DNA of 64,000 nucleotides from Clostridia bacterium (GTDB taxonomy: Bacteria > Bacillota > Clostridia > UMGS1840), in assembly GCA_017625695.1 (NCBI GenBank), contig JAGAKI010000058.1, positions 40,122-104,121 on the forward strand, written 5' to 3'. The stretch's first letter is position 1; every line of letters begins with the position of its first letter. Below, one piece after another: positions 42,925-51,629 of this stretch. The translations under genes were made by a program, and so were the position numbers. A model generated the notes under the pieces. That model was not told where the DNA came from and did no database searches. It was given only the letters and a program-made list of their open reading frames with translations.

Positions 42925-43830
42925 CTATTCTACTTCTTTTCCAAAATATTCGGTCAGAATCTGATCTGCTTCCCACTCATTCATCACCACATAGGGGTCA
43001 GCAATGGAAACCGGAAGCTCAAAGGTCTGAATCACAGGTTCCTCCATTTTGGAAATGGCATTCACATAGCTCAAAAGCTCGGAAACGCTCATGCTGGATT
43101 CGATATTTTCTTCAATCAAACTGTAAATGGACGGAATTTTCGCAATATACTTGGCACGGAATTTCTGTTCAAATACTGCATGGAAAAAGTCCTGCTGCAC
43201 CTGATTTCGCTGCAAATCGCCCATCGGATACTGTCGGAATCGCAGCACTTTAACGGATTCTGCACCGTCAAGCAACTGGTCCCCTTTGCGGATATGGATA
43301 AACAAATCCTGGTCAGGGTCCTCATAATCCATATCACAAGGCACATCAAACTGAACACCGCCCAATTCGTCGATGACAGTTTCCACTGCGGAGAAATTCA
43401 CGGTCAGATAATCGTGAATAGAAAGGCCGGTCAAATCCTTAACCGTCTGCACCGCTAAGCTTTCCTGCCCAATCTGAAGAGCTGCATTGATTTTTTGATT
43501 CCCTCGGTTGATTTGCACTTTGGTATCACGGGGGATGGACAACAGCGAAACGGTATCCTTGGTGGGGTCTACCGAAAGCACCATAATTACGTCCGACCGA
43601 AGCCCGCTCTTATCCGTTCCGAAAATAATCAGATTTCTCTGCTCGTTGGCAGAGGCTTCGTCAATTTCGGCAATATCGGTTCCGCCACCCAGGTTTCGGT
43701 TCCAGAAAACGGAACAGCTTACCAGAGCAAACAGAATCAGATAAACAGATAGAGACCACAGAAATACCTTTTTGAATAATTTTTTGTTCATAGCCTTGCC
43801 TCGTTTGATCTGTTTTTTCCCACGGCTCAT
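42925..43830 (-). CDS. LytR-CpsA-Psr (LCP) family protein
   Basis: 301 residues (288 if the ATG at 43791 is used). One N-terminal membrane helix (about 20-42) anchors an extracellular LCP domain with the pattern RNLIIFGTDKSGLRSDVIMVLSVDPTKDTVSLLSIPRDTKVQI. LCP enzymes attach wall polymers or glycans to peptidoglycan using polyprenyl-phosphate-linked donors; the key Arg/Asp residues are in SDVIMVLSVD and SIPRDT. The start at 43830 overlaps the iorB stop as ATGA. This places a wall-assembly gene in the same transcript as the arylpyruvate oxidoreductase, probably without functional meaning. Confidence 0.9.
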   Translation of the reverse strand: MSRGKKQIKRGKAMNKKLFKKVFLWSLSVYLILFALVSCSVFWNRNLGGGTDIAEIDEASANEQRNLIIFGTDKSGLRSDVIMVLSVDPTKDTVSLLSIPRDTKVQINRGNQKINAALQIGQESLAVQTVKDLTGLSIHDYLTVNFSAVETVIDELGGVQFDVPCDMDYEDPDQDLFIHIRKGDQLLDGAESVKVLRFRQYPMGDLQRNQVQQDFFHAVFEQKFRAKYIAKIPSIYSLIEENIESSMSVSELLSYVNAISKMEEPVIQTFELPVSIADPYVVMNEWEADQILTEYFGKEVE

Positions 43831-44399
43831 TGTTCGTATCCCTGTAAAAATGCTTGTTCGTTAGCTTCTTTAAATTTTTCAGGAACGGTGGACAATACGG
43901 CATCCACCCAATCCTGTTTGTCAAATTCCAGATATTTTGCCAACACGCCCAGTAACACTACGTTGGTGACTTTGGAATTTAAAATGGATTCTGCAATTTC
44001 CAACGCATTCACAGCAACCAAATCCACTTCTTCTTTTTTCAGTGTGTCTAAAATATCCCCGGGATATTCCGCTGCACCGATAATCACCGGCATGGGCATA
44101 ATCTGCTGTACGTTGGTAATCAGCTTTCCGCCTTTTTTCAAGTAAGGCAACCAACGCAAAGCTTCCAATTCTTCAAAAGAAATGATGATATCCGCTTCTC
44201 CCTGACAAATCACGGGAGAGTGAACTTTTTCGCCATATTTTACGTAGGTTACCACACTGCCGCCACGCTGGCTCATTCCGTGTACTTCCGACACTTTTAC
44301 ATCGTAACCCTTTTCGATGGCAAGGTTTCCTAAAATTCTGCTGGCAAGTAAGGTCCCCTGACCGCCAACTCCTACAATCATAATGGATTTTGTGTTCAT
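43827..44399 (-). CDS. iorB: Indolepyruvate ferredoxin oxidoreductase, beta subunit
   Basis: 190 residues, the gamma/beta-type subunit of 2-oxoacid:ferredoxin oxidoreductases. It shows the start SIMIVGVGGQGTLLASRILGN and the segment VSEVHGMSQRGGSVVTYVKYGE typical of IorB. Together with IorA it interconverts aryl-2-oxoacids with aryl-acetyl-CoA, CO2 and reduced ferredoxin. GGGGGAG precedes the ATG, 17 bp after the iorA stop. It is the third gene of the Tyr T-box operon. Confidence 0.94.
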   Translation of the reverse strand: MNTKSIMIVGVGGQGTLLASRILGNLAIEKGYDVKVSEVHGMSQRGGSVVTYVKYGEKVHSPVICQGEADIIISFEELEALRWLPYLKKGGKLITNVQQIMPMPVIIGAAEYPGDILDTLKKEEVDLVAVNALEIAESILNSKVTNVVLLGVLAKYLEFDKQDWVDAVLSTVPEKFKEANEQAFLQGYEQ

Positions 44400-44416
44400 A
44401 TCAGTCTCCCCCTTTC

Positions 44417-46141
44417 TTACAGAGTGATGGCATCAAACTTACAGATGTTTTTACACAGTCCGCAGTTGGTACACAAGGTTTTATTGATTTCGGGTTTGCC
44501 GTCTACAATAGAAATTGCGGGGCATCCGATTTTCATACACATTTTGCAGTTTTTACATTGATCTTTCCGGATGTTTACGTCGAAATCGTATGTTACGCCT
44601 TTTAACAGAACACAGGGACGGCGTGCAATGATCAAAGACGGTTCTTCCACAGAAATTTCTTCTTTGATCACCGCTTCACATTCTTCCACGTTGAAGGGGT
44701 CAACCACTTTGATTCGGGTATAGCCAACTGCTTCTGCAAATTTTTCTAAGTTTACCGCTACGGTGGGTTCGCCTTTTAAGGTTTTACCGGTAGTGGGGTT
44801 CTGCTGGTGACCGGTCATACCGGTGATGGAGTTATCTAAGATAATTACCGTAGAAGTTCCCTTGTTGTATGCAGTAGAAGCCAGTCCTGTCATACCGGAA
44901 TGGATGAAGGTAGAATCCCCGATCACCGCTACGGTTTTCTTGGAGAGTTCCTGATTGGCTTTGGAGATTCCGTGTGCTGCACTGACAGATGCGCCCATAC
45001 AGATGGTGGTATCCATTGCGGATAAGGGAGCTGCTGCACCTAAGGTATAACAGCCAATGTCACCGGAAACCATCAGCTTCAGTTTGGAGAGTACGTAGAA
45101 CATACCTCTGTGGGGACAGCCGGGACACATCACAGGAGGTCTCATAGGCGGATTGTAGTCGGGATAGGTTACTTCGTCCTTTTTGCCGGAGATTGCTTCT
45201 CTTACCGACACGTTGGAAAACTCGCCGAATTTGGAGAAGGTATCTTTTCCGTGCACTTGGATCCCCATTGCCTTAATATGGTTTTCAATATAGGGATCTA
45301 ATTCTTCCAGCACATAAAGTTTATCAACCTTACTTGCAAATTCCTGAATCAGTTTTACGGGCAAAGGCCAAAGCATACCCAGTTTCAGATAGGATGCTTC
45401 AGGGAAAGATTCTTTCGCATACTGATAGGGTGCACCTGCGGTAATGATACCGATTTTGGTATCGTTTAATTCCATCCGGTTGATACCGGAGGTTTCTGCA
45501 TATTCTACCAGCTTGTCTTTTCTGTCTTCAATGACCAGACGGCGTTTTTTCGCCATACCGGGCATCATAACATATTTCATCGCATCTTTCTGATATTCTT
45601 TTAAAGGAACCTCCACACGGTCCGCTTCTTCCACAATGGACTGGGAATGTGCGATACGGGTGGTTAACCGGAGCAGTACGGGGGTATCAAACTGCTCGGA
45701 AATTTCGTATGCCAGTTTGGCATATTCTTTACATTCTGCACTATCAGAGGGTTCCAGCATGGTTACCTTCGCCGCATTGGCATAATTACGGGAATCCTGC
45801 TCATTCTGAGAGGAATGCATTCCCGGATCATCCGCAACGCCGATGACCAAACCACCGTTCACACCGGTGTAGGACACGGTGAACAAAGGGTCTGCCGCTA
45901 CGTTTAAGCCTACGTGCTTCATCGCACAGAAGGAACGTGCGCCGGCAATCGCTGCACCGATGGCAACTTCCATTGCCACCTTTTCGTTGGCTGCCCATTC
46001 AGCATCCACTTCGGGGAATTTGGCAACAAATTCGGTGATTTCGGTGGAGGGAGTGCCCGGATAGCTGGATACCACAGTCACGCCTGCTTCGTATAATCCT
46101 CTGGCAACGGCTTCGTTGCCAATCATCAATCTCTTGGACAT
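44417..46141 (-). CDS. iorA: Indolepyruvate ferredoxin oxidoreductase, alpha subunit
   Basis: 574 residues. N-terminal pyrimidine-binding domain (NEAVARGLYEAGVTVVSSYPGTPSTEITE), central domain, thiamine-pyrophosphate binding domain with SGDIGCYTLGAAAPLSAMDT near 340-360, and a C-terminal ferredoxin domain with two [4Fe-4S] motifs (C529, C532, C535, C540 and C556, C559, C562, C566). The enzyme oxidises aromatic 2-oxoacids to acyl-CoA, and with reduced ferredoxin it can run as a reductive carboxylase. Its ribosome binding site overlaps the upstream ligase stop. The Tyr T-box suggests it works toward tyrosine. Confidence 0.96.
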   Translation of the reverse strand: MSKRLMIGNEAVARGLYEAGVTVVSSYPGTPSTEITEFVAKFPEVDAEWAANEKVAMEVAIGAAIAGARSFCAMKHVGLNVAADPLFTVSYTGVNGGLVIGVADDPGMHSSQNEQDSRNYANAAKVTMLEPSDSAECKEYAKLAYEISEQFDTPVLLRLTTRIAHSQSIVEEADRVEVPLKEYQKDAMKYVMMPGMAKKRRLVIEDRKDKLVEYAETSGINRMELNDTKIGIITAGAPYQYAKESFPEASYLKLGMLWPLPVKLIQEFASKVDKLYVLEELDPYIENHIKAMGIQVHGKDTFSKFGEFSNVSVREAISGKKDEVTYPDYNPPMRPPVMCPGCPHRGMFYVLSKLKLMVSGDIGCYTLGAAAPLSAMDTTICMGASVSAAHGISKANQELSKKTVAVIGDSTFIHSGMTGLASTAYNKGTSTVIILDNSITGMTGHQQNPTTGKTLKGEPTVAVNLEKFAEAVGYTRIKVVDPFNVEECEAVIKEEISVEEPSLIIARRPCVLLKGVTYDFDVNIRKDQCKNCKMCMKIGCPAISIVDGKPEINKTLCTNCGLCKNICKFDAITL

Positions 46142-46156
46142 GGTTCAAAAAACCTC

Positions 46157-47791
46157 CTATATTTCGTTCTGCGCCGCAACTAAGCTTTCGCCGCAGTAGA
46201 TTTCTCTCAACTTAGGTTTTTCAATTTTACCGGTGGGATTTCTGGGAACATCGGCAAAAATAATCTTACGGGGACGTTTGTACTTGGGAAGTGCTTTGCA
46301 GAAGGTATCCATTTCTTCTTCCGTACAGGTCATATCTTCTTTCAGCTCGATAATGGCTGCTGCCATTTCGCCAAGACGGGGGTCGGGAAGTCCGATAACC
46401 GCTACGTCCTTTACTTTATTGTTGGTGCGGATGAAATCTTCAATCTGTACGGGATACAAGTTTTCACCGCCGGATATAATGACATCTTTTTTACGGTCAA
46501 CCAGGAAGATAAAGCCGTCTTCGTCCTCCTGTGCCATATCGCCGGTAAAGAGCCAGCCGTCTTTTAATACATCGTTGGTAGCTTTTTCGTCATTGTAGTA
46601 ACAGGTCATCACGCCGGGGCCTTTCACTGCGAGTTCGCCAACTTCGCCACGAGCAACGGTTTCCCCGTGTTCATCCACAATTTTTACTTCCCAACCGTAG
46701 CCGGCTTTGCCGATGGCACCCACCTTGTGGATGTTTTCCACACCCAGGTGAACACAACCGGGACCGATGGATTCGGATAAGCCGTAGTTGGTGTCATACT
46801 GATGGTTGGGGAAAACTTTCTTCCAGCGTTTAATCAAGCTGGGGGGAACCGGCTGCGCACCGATATGCATCAGTCTCCAACGGGATAAATCCATCCGGTC
46901 GATTTTGATGGTACCCGCATCAATGGCATCTAAAATATCCTGTGCCCACGGCACCAATAACCACACAATGGAGCATTTTTCATCTGCCGCAGTCTGCACA
47001 ATCCATTCGGGTTTTACTCCTTTTAAAAGAACCGCTCTGGCACCTACCACCAGACATCCGAACCAATGCATTTTGGCACCGGTATGGTACAGGGGAGGGA
47101 TACAAAGAAATACGTCATCCTTCTGCTGACCGTGGTGATTCTGTTCGGTCAGGCAAGCGTGTACCAGACTTTCGTGATTATGTAAAATCGCTTTTGGGAA
47201 TCCCGTGGTCCCGGAAGAAAAATAAATTGCCGCATCATCTTCGGGAGTCAGAGAAATTTCGGGAGTTTTGGAGGTACAGTAAGTCACCAGTTTATCATAG
47301 CTTTCCGCAAAGGAGGGACAGTCCTTTCCCACATAGAATAACTGCTTCACTCCGGGAATTACGTCACAAATCTCTTCCACTCTGCCGATAAATTCGGGAC
47401 CGAACACCAATACATCTGCTTCCGCTAATTCCAGACAGTATTTGATTTCATCGGACGTGTAGCGATAGTTTAAGGGAACCGCTAAAGCACCGGTCTTTAA
47501 GGCACCAAAATATACCGGCAGCCATTCCAGACAATTCATCAGCAAAATGGCAACCTTATCTCCTTTTTTGACGCCGCGGGACAGCAAAAGGTTCGCAAAT
47601 CGGTTGGCTTTTTTATTAAATTCCTGCCAGGTGATTTCGGTTTTTCCGCTTTCTTCGGAGTTGGGGGGGATTAAGCTATATTCTTTCCAGGTGGTTCTCG
47701 CCTGGGATACGATATTCGGCACGATTTCGGTCAGTGCCACATCATGTGCGAATTTTTCTGCATTTTGTTCTAAAAAATTTGTAATTACCAT
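46157..47791 (-). CDS. AMP-forming acyl-CoA ligase, probably arylacetate type
   Basis: 544 residues, class I ANL enzyme. The ATP loop YFSSGTTGFPK is at 190-200, the YGLSESIGPG motif near 335, the hinge DRKKDVIISGGENLYP near 435, and the catalytic lysine K522 in NPTGKIEKPKL. Residues 22-48 form an extra N-terminal segment not present in many relatives. It converts a carboxylic acid, ATP and CoA to acyl-CoA, AMP and PPi. It is the first gene after a Tyr T-box and directly precedes iorA. 4-Hydroxyphenylacetate is therefore the most likely substrate, but that is inference from context. Confidence 0.9.
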   Translation of the reverse strand: MVITNFLEQNAEKFAHDVALTEIVPNIVSQARTTWKEYSLIPPNSEESGKTEITWQEFNKKANRFANLLLSRGVKKGDKVAILLMNCLEWLPVYFGALKTGALAVPLNYRYTSDEIKYCLELAEADVLVFGPEFIGRVEEICDVIPGVKQLFYVGKDCPSFAESYDKLVTYCTSKTPEISLTPEDDAAIYFSSGTTGFPKAILHNHESLVHACLTEQNHHGQQKDDVFLCIPPLYHTGAKMHWFGCLVVGARAVLLKGVKPEWIVQTAADEKCSIVWLLVPWAQDILDAIDAGTIKIDRMDLSRWRLMHIGAQPVPPSLIKRWKKVFPNHQYDTNYGLSESIGPGCVHLGVENIHKVGAIGKAGYGWEVKIVDEHGETVARGEVGELAVKGPGVMTCYYNDEKATNDVLKDGWLFTGDMAQEDEDGFIFLVDRKKDVIISGGENLYPVQIEDFIRTNNKVKDVAVIGLPDPRLGEMAAAIIELKEDMTCTEEEMDTFCKALPKYKRPRKIIFADVPRNPTGKIEKPKLREIYCGESLVAAQNEI

Positions 47792-47831
47792 AGGGAAATT
47801 ACCTCCGTTTCCAGTTTTGTTTCAGAAGGTA

Positions 47832-48121
47832 CAAAAAACGCCCTCTGAACGAATTAGTTTCAGAGGGCGAGAAAACACGTTCCCGCGGTACCACCTCAGT
47901 TTACCGATATCTCGTAACATCGGCCTCAACAGGTACACGAAAATACCCTTGTGCGATGACGGGCACACCCGTAGCAATCTACTGAGATATTTCTATAAAA
48001 TCCGTTCGGTGCTCTGCTCCGGAGATGTATTCACACCGCTGTCCGCCGCTGTCTCGCACCACCCGACAGCTCTCTCAAGGTTTTCAACTATGTTACTTGT
48101 TCTCCATCATGGCATTATATT
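47832..48121 (-). promoter_or_regulatory. T-box leader, specifier UAC (Tyr)
   Basis: Minus-strand leader with AGTA in the 5' strand of the specifier loop, Stem I distal parts (TTGAGAGAGCTGTCGG then GTGGTGCGAGACAG), specifier loop GTGAA-TAC-ATCTCC (TAC = plus 48027-48029), the T-box GAGGTGGTACCGCGG (47883-47897) and a terminator CGCCCTCTGAA/TTCAGAGGGCG (47839-47869) followed by T6. UAC is a tyrosine codon. Uncharged tRNA-Tyr should therefore induce the ligase-iorA-iorB operon. Confidence 0.93.
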
Positions 48122-48127
48122 GGTTTC

Positions 48128-48156
48128 AGTTTATCATAAACCCCCTCTAATGTCAA
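48128..48156 (-). promoter_or_regulatory. Promoter of the Tyr T-box operon
   Basis: -35 TTGACA (48151-48156), 17-bp spacer, -10 TAAACT (48128-48133), minus strand. Confidence 0.75.
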
Positions 48157-48257
48157 GAGAATTTTATTATTTTTGTTGAAAAATCACGATTTTTCAAAAT
48201 CTTTTTCCTTTCCCTTTGAAATTTTCGTAAAATTTCCAAAATTTATTGTTTTTTCTC

Positions 48258-48286
48258 TTTACTTTACGGGAAAAATATGATAAAAT
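48258..48286 (+). promoter_or_regulatory. Promoter of the carD-ispDF operon
   Basis: -35 TTTACT (48258-48263), 17-bp spacer, -10 TAAAAT (48281-48286). Confidence 0.6.
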
Positions 48287-48346
48287 AAAGCCAGTCTGTA
48301 TCTTGTTGCTGACAAAAACAGGAACCCGAAAAGGAGTGAGGAGAGC

Positions 48347-48853
48347 GTGTACCAGGTGGGCGACAAAATTGTATATCCTATGCATGGCGCAGGTGTGATT
48401 GAAGCCATTGAAGAAAAAGAAATTTTAGGAAACATCAATTCCTACTATATCTTGCGGGTCCCCACAGGAAATATCTCTCTGATGGTACCGGTGAAAAACG
48501 CAGCCGAAATCGGCGTGCGGGATGTGGTTGCTCCCGAAGTCATTGACCGTTTGTTTACCCATATTCTGGATACCAATGTGGATATGCATGAAAACTGGAA
48601 TAAACGCTATCGGGAGAATATGACAAAAATCAAATCCGGAGATTTGTTTGAAATCGGACCAATCTACTACTACCTGATGCAAAAAGAACTGGAAAAAGGT
48701 CTCTCCACCGGCGAAAAGAAAATGTTCGGCTCGGCGCATCAGATTCTGGTTTCGGAAATTATTCTGTCAAAAAATATTTCACAAAAAGAAGCCGAGGAAC
48801 TGATTGCTTCCCGGCTGGGAACCGGTGAAACTCCACAGGCAATTTCTGTGTAA
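48347..48853 (+). CDS. CarD family transcriptional regulator
   Basis: 168 residues from a GTG start with AAGGAG and GGAG upstream. The N-terminal Tudor-like RNA-polymerase-interacting domain is clear: YQVGDKIVYPMHGAGVIEAIEEKEI...YYILRVP (about 1-60). The C-terminal helical part (about 75-168) is the DNA-contact domain. CarD/CdnL proteins bind the beta subunit of RNA polymerase and stabilise open complexes at housekeeping promoters. It heads an operon with ispD and ispF, a common arrangement in Firmicutes. Confidence 0.92.
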   Translation: MYQVGDKIVYPMHGAGVIEAIEEKEILGNINSYYILRVPTGNISLMVPVKNAAEIGVRDVVAPEVIDRLFTHILDTNVDMHENWNKRYRENMTKIKSGDLFEIGPIYYYLMQKELEKGLSTGEKKMFGSAHQILVSEIILSKNISQKEAEELIASRLGTGETPQAISV

Positions 48854-48874
48854 TAACAATACGAGGTGTTTTTT

Positions 48875-49609
48875 ATGTTTGAAGGAATTAAAAGTCTTTT
48901 TGTTTCCGACGAACCTGACCCCGTCTGTTCTGCCATTGTGGTGGCGGCAGGCAAAGGCACACGGATGGAATCGGACATCAAGAAGCAGTTTTTACCCCTG
49001 CTGGGGCGTCCCGTGCTGGCACACACCTTAGAAGCCATTGAAAAAAGTGAATGGGTGAAAGAGATTCTTCTGGTCGTATCAGAAGAAGATATCTTAACCG
49101 CAAAAGATATTGTGGCATCCTCCGATTGTGACAAGGTAACCAAGATTATTGCCGGCGGCAAAAACCGTGCGGAATCGGTTTCCAAGGGCATCCGTGAGAT
49201 TTCCGACGATGCTCAGATTGTGCTGATTCACGACGGGGTACGTCCCTGCGTGAAAGCCTCACTCATTGACCGTTGCATTGCAAATGCCATGGAATACGGT
49301 GCTTCTGCTTTGGGTGTCAAAGAAAAAAATACCGTGAAACGGGTCAATAAGAACGGGTTCATTGAGGAAACTCTCGACCGGGAAGAATTGGTGCAAATGC
49401 AAACGCCCCAATGCTTTCAAACTGAAATTATCAAAAAAGCCTATGAAAATTTTGACCCCTCTGCCACCGACGACTGTGCTCTGGTGGAACAGCTGGGAGT
49501 CAAAATCCACATCACTGAGGGAAGCTATGCAAACATCAAGCTGACCACCAGAGAAGATCTGTTAACCCTCTCTGCGTTCATTGATGCGGAATATAACCGG
49601 GAAGAGTAA
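48875..49609 (+). CDS. ispD: 2-C-methyl-D-erythritol 4-phosphate cytidylyltransferase
   Basis: 244 residues. The nucleotide-binding motif IVVAAGKGTRMESDIKKQFLPLLGRPVL, the LIHDGVRPCV motif and TPQCFQTEII mark it as IspD. The enzyme makes CDP-methylerythritol in the non-mevalonate isoprenoid pathway. An extra ~15 residues (FEGIKSLFVSDEPDP) precede the catalytic core. ATG at 48875 follows GAGGTG; it lies 21 bp after carD and 18 bp before ispF. Confidence 0.95.
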   Translation: MFEGIKSLFVSDEPDPVCSAIVVAAGKGTRMESDIKKQFLPLLGRPVLAHTLEAIEKSEWVKEILLVVSEEDILTAKDIVASSDCDKVTKIIAGGKNRAESVSKGIREISDDAQIVLIHDGVRPCVKASLIDRCIANAMEYGASALGVKEKNTVKRVNKNGFIEETLDREELVQMQTPQCFQTEIIKKAYENFDPSATDDCALVEQLGVKIHITEGSYANIKLTTREDLLTLSAFIDAEYNREE

Positions 49610-49627
49610 CAAAAAAGGAGTCCGAAG

Positions 49628-50110
49628 ATGATGAAAATCGGCTTTGGCTATGATGTACATAGATTAGTACCTGAGCGGAAGCTCATTTTGGGTGGAGTAA
49701 AAATCCCCCACGAAACAGGGCTGTTGGGACATTCGGATGCAGATGTGCTGATTCACGCTCTGATGGATGCTATTTTAGGCGCCCTGGCATTGGGAGATAT
49801 CGGAAAACATTTTCCCGATACCGATAACGATTACAAAAATATTGACAGTATGCTTTTGTTAAAAAAAGTAGCTGATCTGATGCACCGTGAGGGGTACCAA
49901 ATCGGCAACATAGACTGTACCGTTTGTGCTCAGCGTCCCAAGCTTTCCCCTCATATTGAAACCATGCGACAAAATATCGGAGCCGTACTGGAAACCGATA
50001 TTAGTAATATCAGCGTAAAAGCCACTACCACCGAAAAACTCGGTTTTGTAGGACAGGAGGAAGGCATTTCTGCCTACGCTGTCTGTCTTTTGCGAAAGGA
50101 GAATGAATAA
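49628..50110 (+). CDS. ispF: 2-C-methyl-D-erythritol 2,4-cyclodiphosphate synthase
   Basis: 160 residues. Canonical motifs are [24 protein letters not shown] (metal Asp and His), [34 protein letters not shown] and [18 protein letters not shown]. IspF forms a trimer that cyclises CDP-methylerythritol phosphate, the step two after IspD. AAGGAG is seven bases before the ATG. It is followed after 2 bp by an ECF transporter gene. Confidence 0.97.
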   Translation: MMKIGFGYDVHRLVPERKLILGGVKIPHETGLLGHSDADVLIHALMDAILGALALGDIGKHFPDTDNDYKNIDSMLLLKKVADLMHREGYQIGNIDCTVCAQRPKLSPHIETMRQNIGAVLETDISNISVKATTTEKLGFVGQEEGISAYAVCLLRKENE

Positions 50111-50112
50111 CA

Positions 50113-50682
50113 ATGCGAAACAAAACCAAAGAACTCACCATGACCGCACTGCTCACTGCCCTGGCAATCATCATTCCCATGATTATGCCCATCAAAGTAG
50201 CAATGCCCCCCTTTACTGCAACCTTAGCCTCCCATACGCCATTGATTATCTCTATGTTTTTAAGTCCTCTGGCAGCAATTCTGACTGCCATCGGTTCTGC
50301 CATCGGCTTTTTTTTCACCTTTTCTCCCATTGTGGCAGCAAGAGCTGCAACTCACGTATTTTTCACCGTAGCCGGTGCTTATATGGTTCGTAAAAAAACA
50401 CATCCTGTTCTGATGGTGATTCTCACTCTGATTCTCCACTCCATTGCAGACATGGGAATTGTATATATTACCGCAGAATGGATGGGAATGGAAAGTCTGT
50501 TAAACAGCAATGCGATGGGTTACGTACAAGCCTGGTTAGGACTGGGAACCGCTGTTCACCATCTGGTTGACTTTACCATTGCATATCTGATTATGATTCC
50601 CTTAGCAAAGGCAAAACTCATTGACCCTAATCTGATTCTGAGAGGTAAGAAAAACCGTGAAACTGTTAGTAGCCACAAATAA
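50113..50682 (+). CDS. ECF transporter S component (possibly niacin, NiaX-like)
   Basis: 189 residues with about six membrane segments, the size and layout of ECF S components. These bind a vitamin and work with the shared EcfA-A'-T module. The order LTMTALLTALAIIIPMIMPIKVAMPPFTATLASHTPLII near the N-terminus and IVAARAATHVFFTVAG in the middle resemble what I remember of NiaX, but I cannot confirm the substrate. It overlaps the next gene by 26 bp. Confidence 0.65.
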   Translation: MRNKTKELTMTALLTALAIIIPMIMPIKVAMPPFTATLASHTPLIISMFLSPLAAILTAIGSAIGFFFTFSPIVAARAATHVFFTVAGAYMVRKKTHPVLMVILTLILHSIADMGIVYITAEWMGMESLLNSNAMGYVQAWLGLGTAVHHLVDFTIAYLIMIPLAKAKLIDPNLILRGKKNRETVSSHK

Positions 50683-51244
50683 TCAGGGAAAATTAAAAGA
50701 ATTCAATGAAATTTTAGGAGAGCTGGGCATCGAATGTGTGTCTCTTCGGGATATGGGAATCTCTGTGGATGTGGAAGAAACAGGGACCACTTTTCTGGAA
50801 AATGCACTCTTAAAAGCCAAAGAAATTTATAACATTGCAAAAATTCCCACCATTTCAGACGATTCGGGTTTGTTGGTGGATGCCTTAAACGGAGAGCCGG
50901 GTGTCTACTCTGCCCGCTATGCCGGCGAACCCTCCGACGATAACCGCAATATGGACAAGCTCCTTGCCAATTTAAAAGACAAAAAAAAACGCACCGCAAG
51001 ATTCAAAAGCGTGATTGCGGCAGTCTTTTCCGAGGAGGATATTTTGGTTTCCGAGGGAGAATGTGAAGGGGTTATCATTGAGGAAAAACGGGGAGAAAAC
51101 GGCTTCGGCTATGACCCCATTTTCTATGTGGAAGCATTGGGCAAAACCTTTGCCGAAATGACCGATGCCGAAAAAAACAGCTTAAGTCACAGAGGAAGGG
51201 CAATCCGAAATTTAAAAGACCAGTTAGAAACCAAAGAATATTAA
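50657..51244 (+). CDS. rdgB: XTP/dITP diphosphatase (RdgB/HAM1)
   Basis: 195 residues from a GTG start at 50657, inside the end of the preceding gene. The family motifs LLVATNNQGKLKEFNEIL, TISDDSGLLVDALNGEPGVYSARYAG and ENGFGYDPIFYVEALGKTFAEM are all present, as is the C-terminal LSHRGRAIRNL. It hydrolyses non-canonical purine nucleotides such as XTP and dITP, keeping them out of DNA. It ends the carD operon at a strong terminator. Confidence 0.95.
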   Translation: MKLLVATNNQGKLKEFNEILGELGIECVSLRDMGISVDVEETGTTFLENALLKAKEIYNIAKIPTISDDSGLLVDALNGEPGVYSARYAGEPSDDNRNMDKLLANLKDKKKRTARFKSVIAAVFSEEDILVSEGECEGVIIEEKRGENGFGYDPIFYVEALGKTFAEMTDAEKNSLSHRGRAIRNLKDQLETKEY

Positions 51245-51270
51245 AAGACTTTCAAAAAAATAGTGTATAA

Positions 51271-51300
51271 AAATCACCCGCTCTGCGGGTGATTTTTCAT
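51271..51300 (+). terminator. Intrinsic terminator of the carD-rdgB operon
   Basis: AAATCACCCGC (51271-51281) / GCGGGTGATTT (51285-51295), T-tract after. Confidence 0.9.
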
Positions 51301-51420
51301 TTTCAGGCATAGCTCTGATACTGCAGGCTACGCACAAGTTCGTTTTTGGTTGGTATGCCAGCCATACAAACTGTTATTTGCTACCCAGACACGGGATAGT
51401 CGTAACCAACACCTGCCGGG

Positions 51421-51603
51421 TTATTCCTCATCCTCCACTTCGTCCTCGTCGGAGGGCATATCCATATACATATCTTCAGTCTCCAATTGGGCTGCAATGA
51501 GTTCCTTTATTATGGGTTGATATTTTTCGATATTTTCATATTTTTCAATCACATCCGCTACCTTGCCAAATAAGTGAAAATACAGTTTTTTGTAGTCAAT
51601 CAT
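51421..51603 (-). CDS. Small acidic protein of unknown function
   Basis: 60 residues, MIDYKKLYFHLFGKVADVIE... with a highly acidic C-terminus (SDEDEVEDEE). I do not recognise it. ATG at 51603 has GAGGG upstream. The frame is open to 51699 but that region forms a terminator hairpin in the leader. The gene lies directly behind a structured RNA leader with its own promoter (51790-51818), so it may be regulated by attenuation. Confidence 0.65.
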   Translation of the reverse strand: MIDYKKLYFHLFGKVADVIEKYENIEKYQPIIKELIAAQLETEDMYMDMPSDEDEVEDEE

Positions 51604-51629
51604 AGTTTTCCCTCTCTTTTTCTTAACAA

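Noticed and set aside
43827..43830. Frameshift joining iorB and the LCP gene
   Set aside because: The ATGA overlap is an ordinary translational coupling; both proteins are complete and unrelated.
48194..48385. 63-codon minus-strand frame over the carD promoter
   Set aside because: No ribosome site, overlaps the carD start, and composition is low-complexity.
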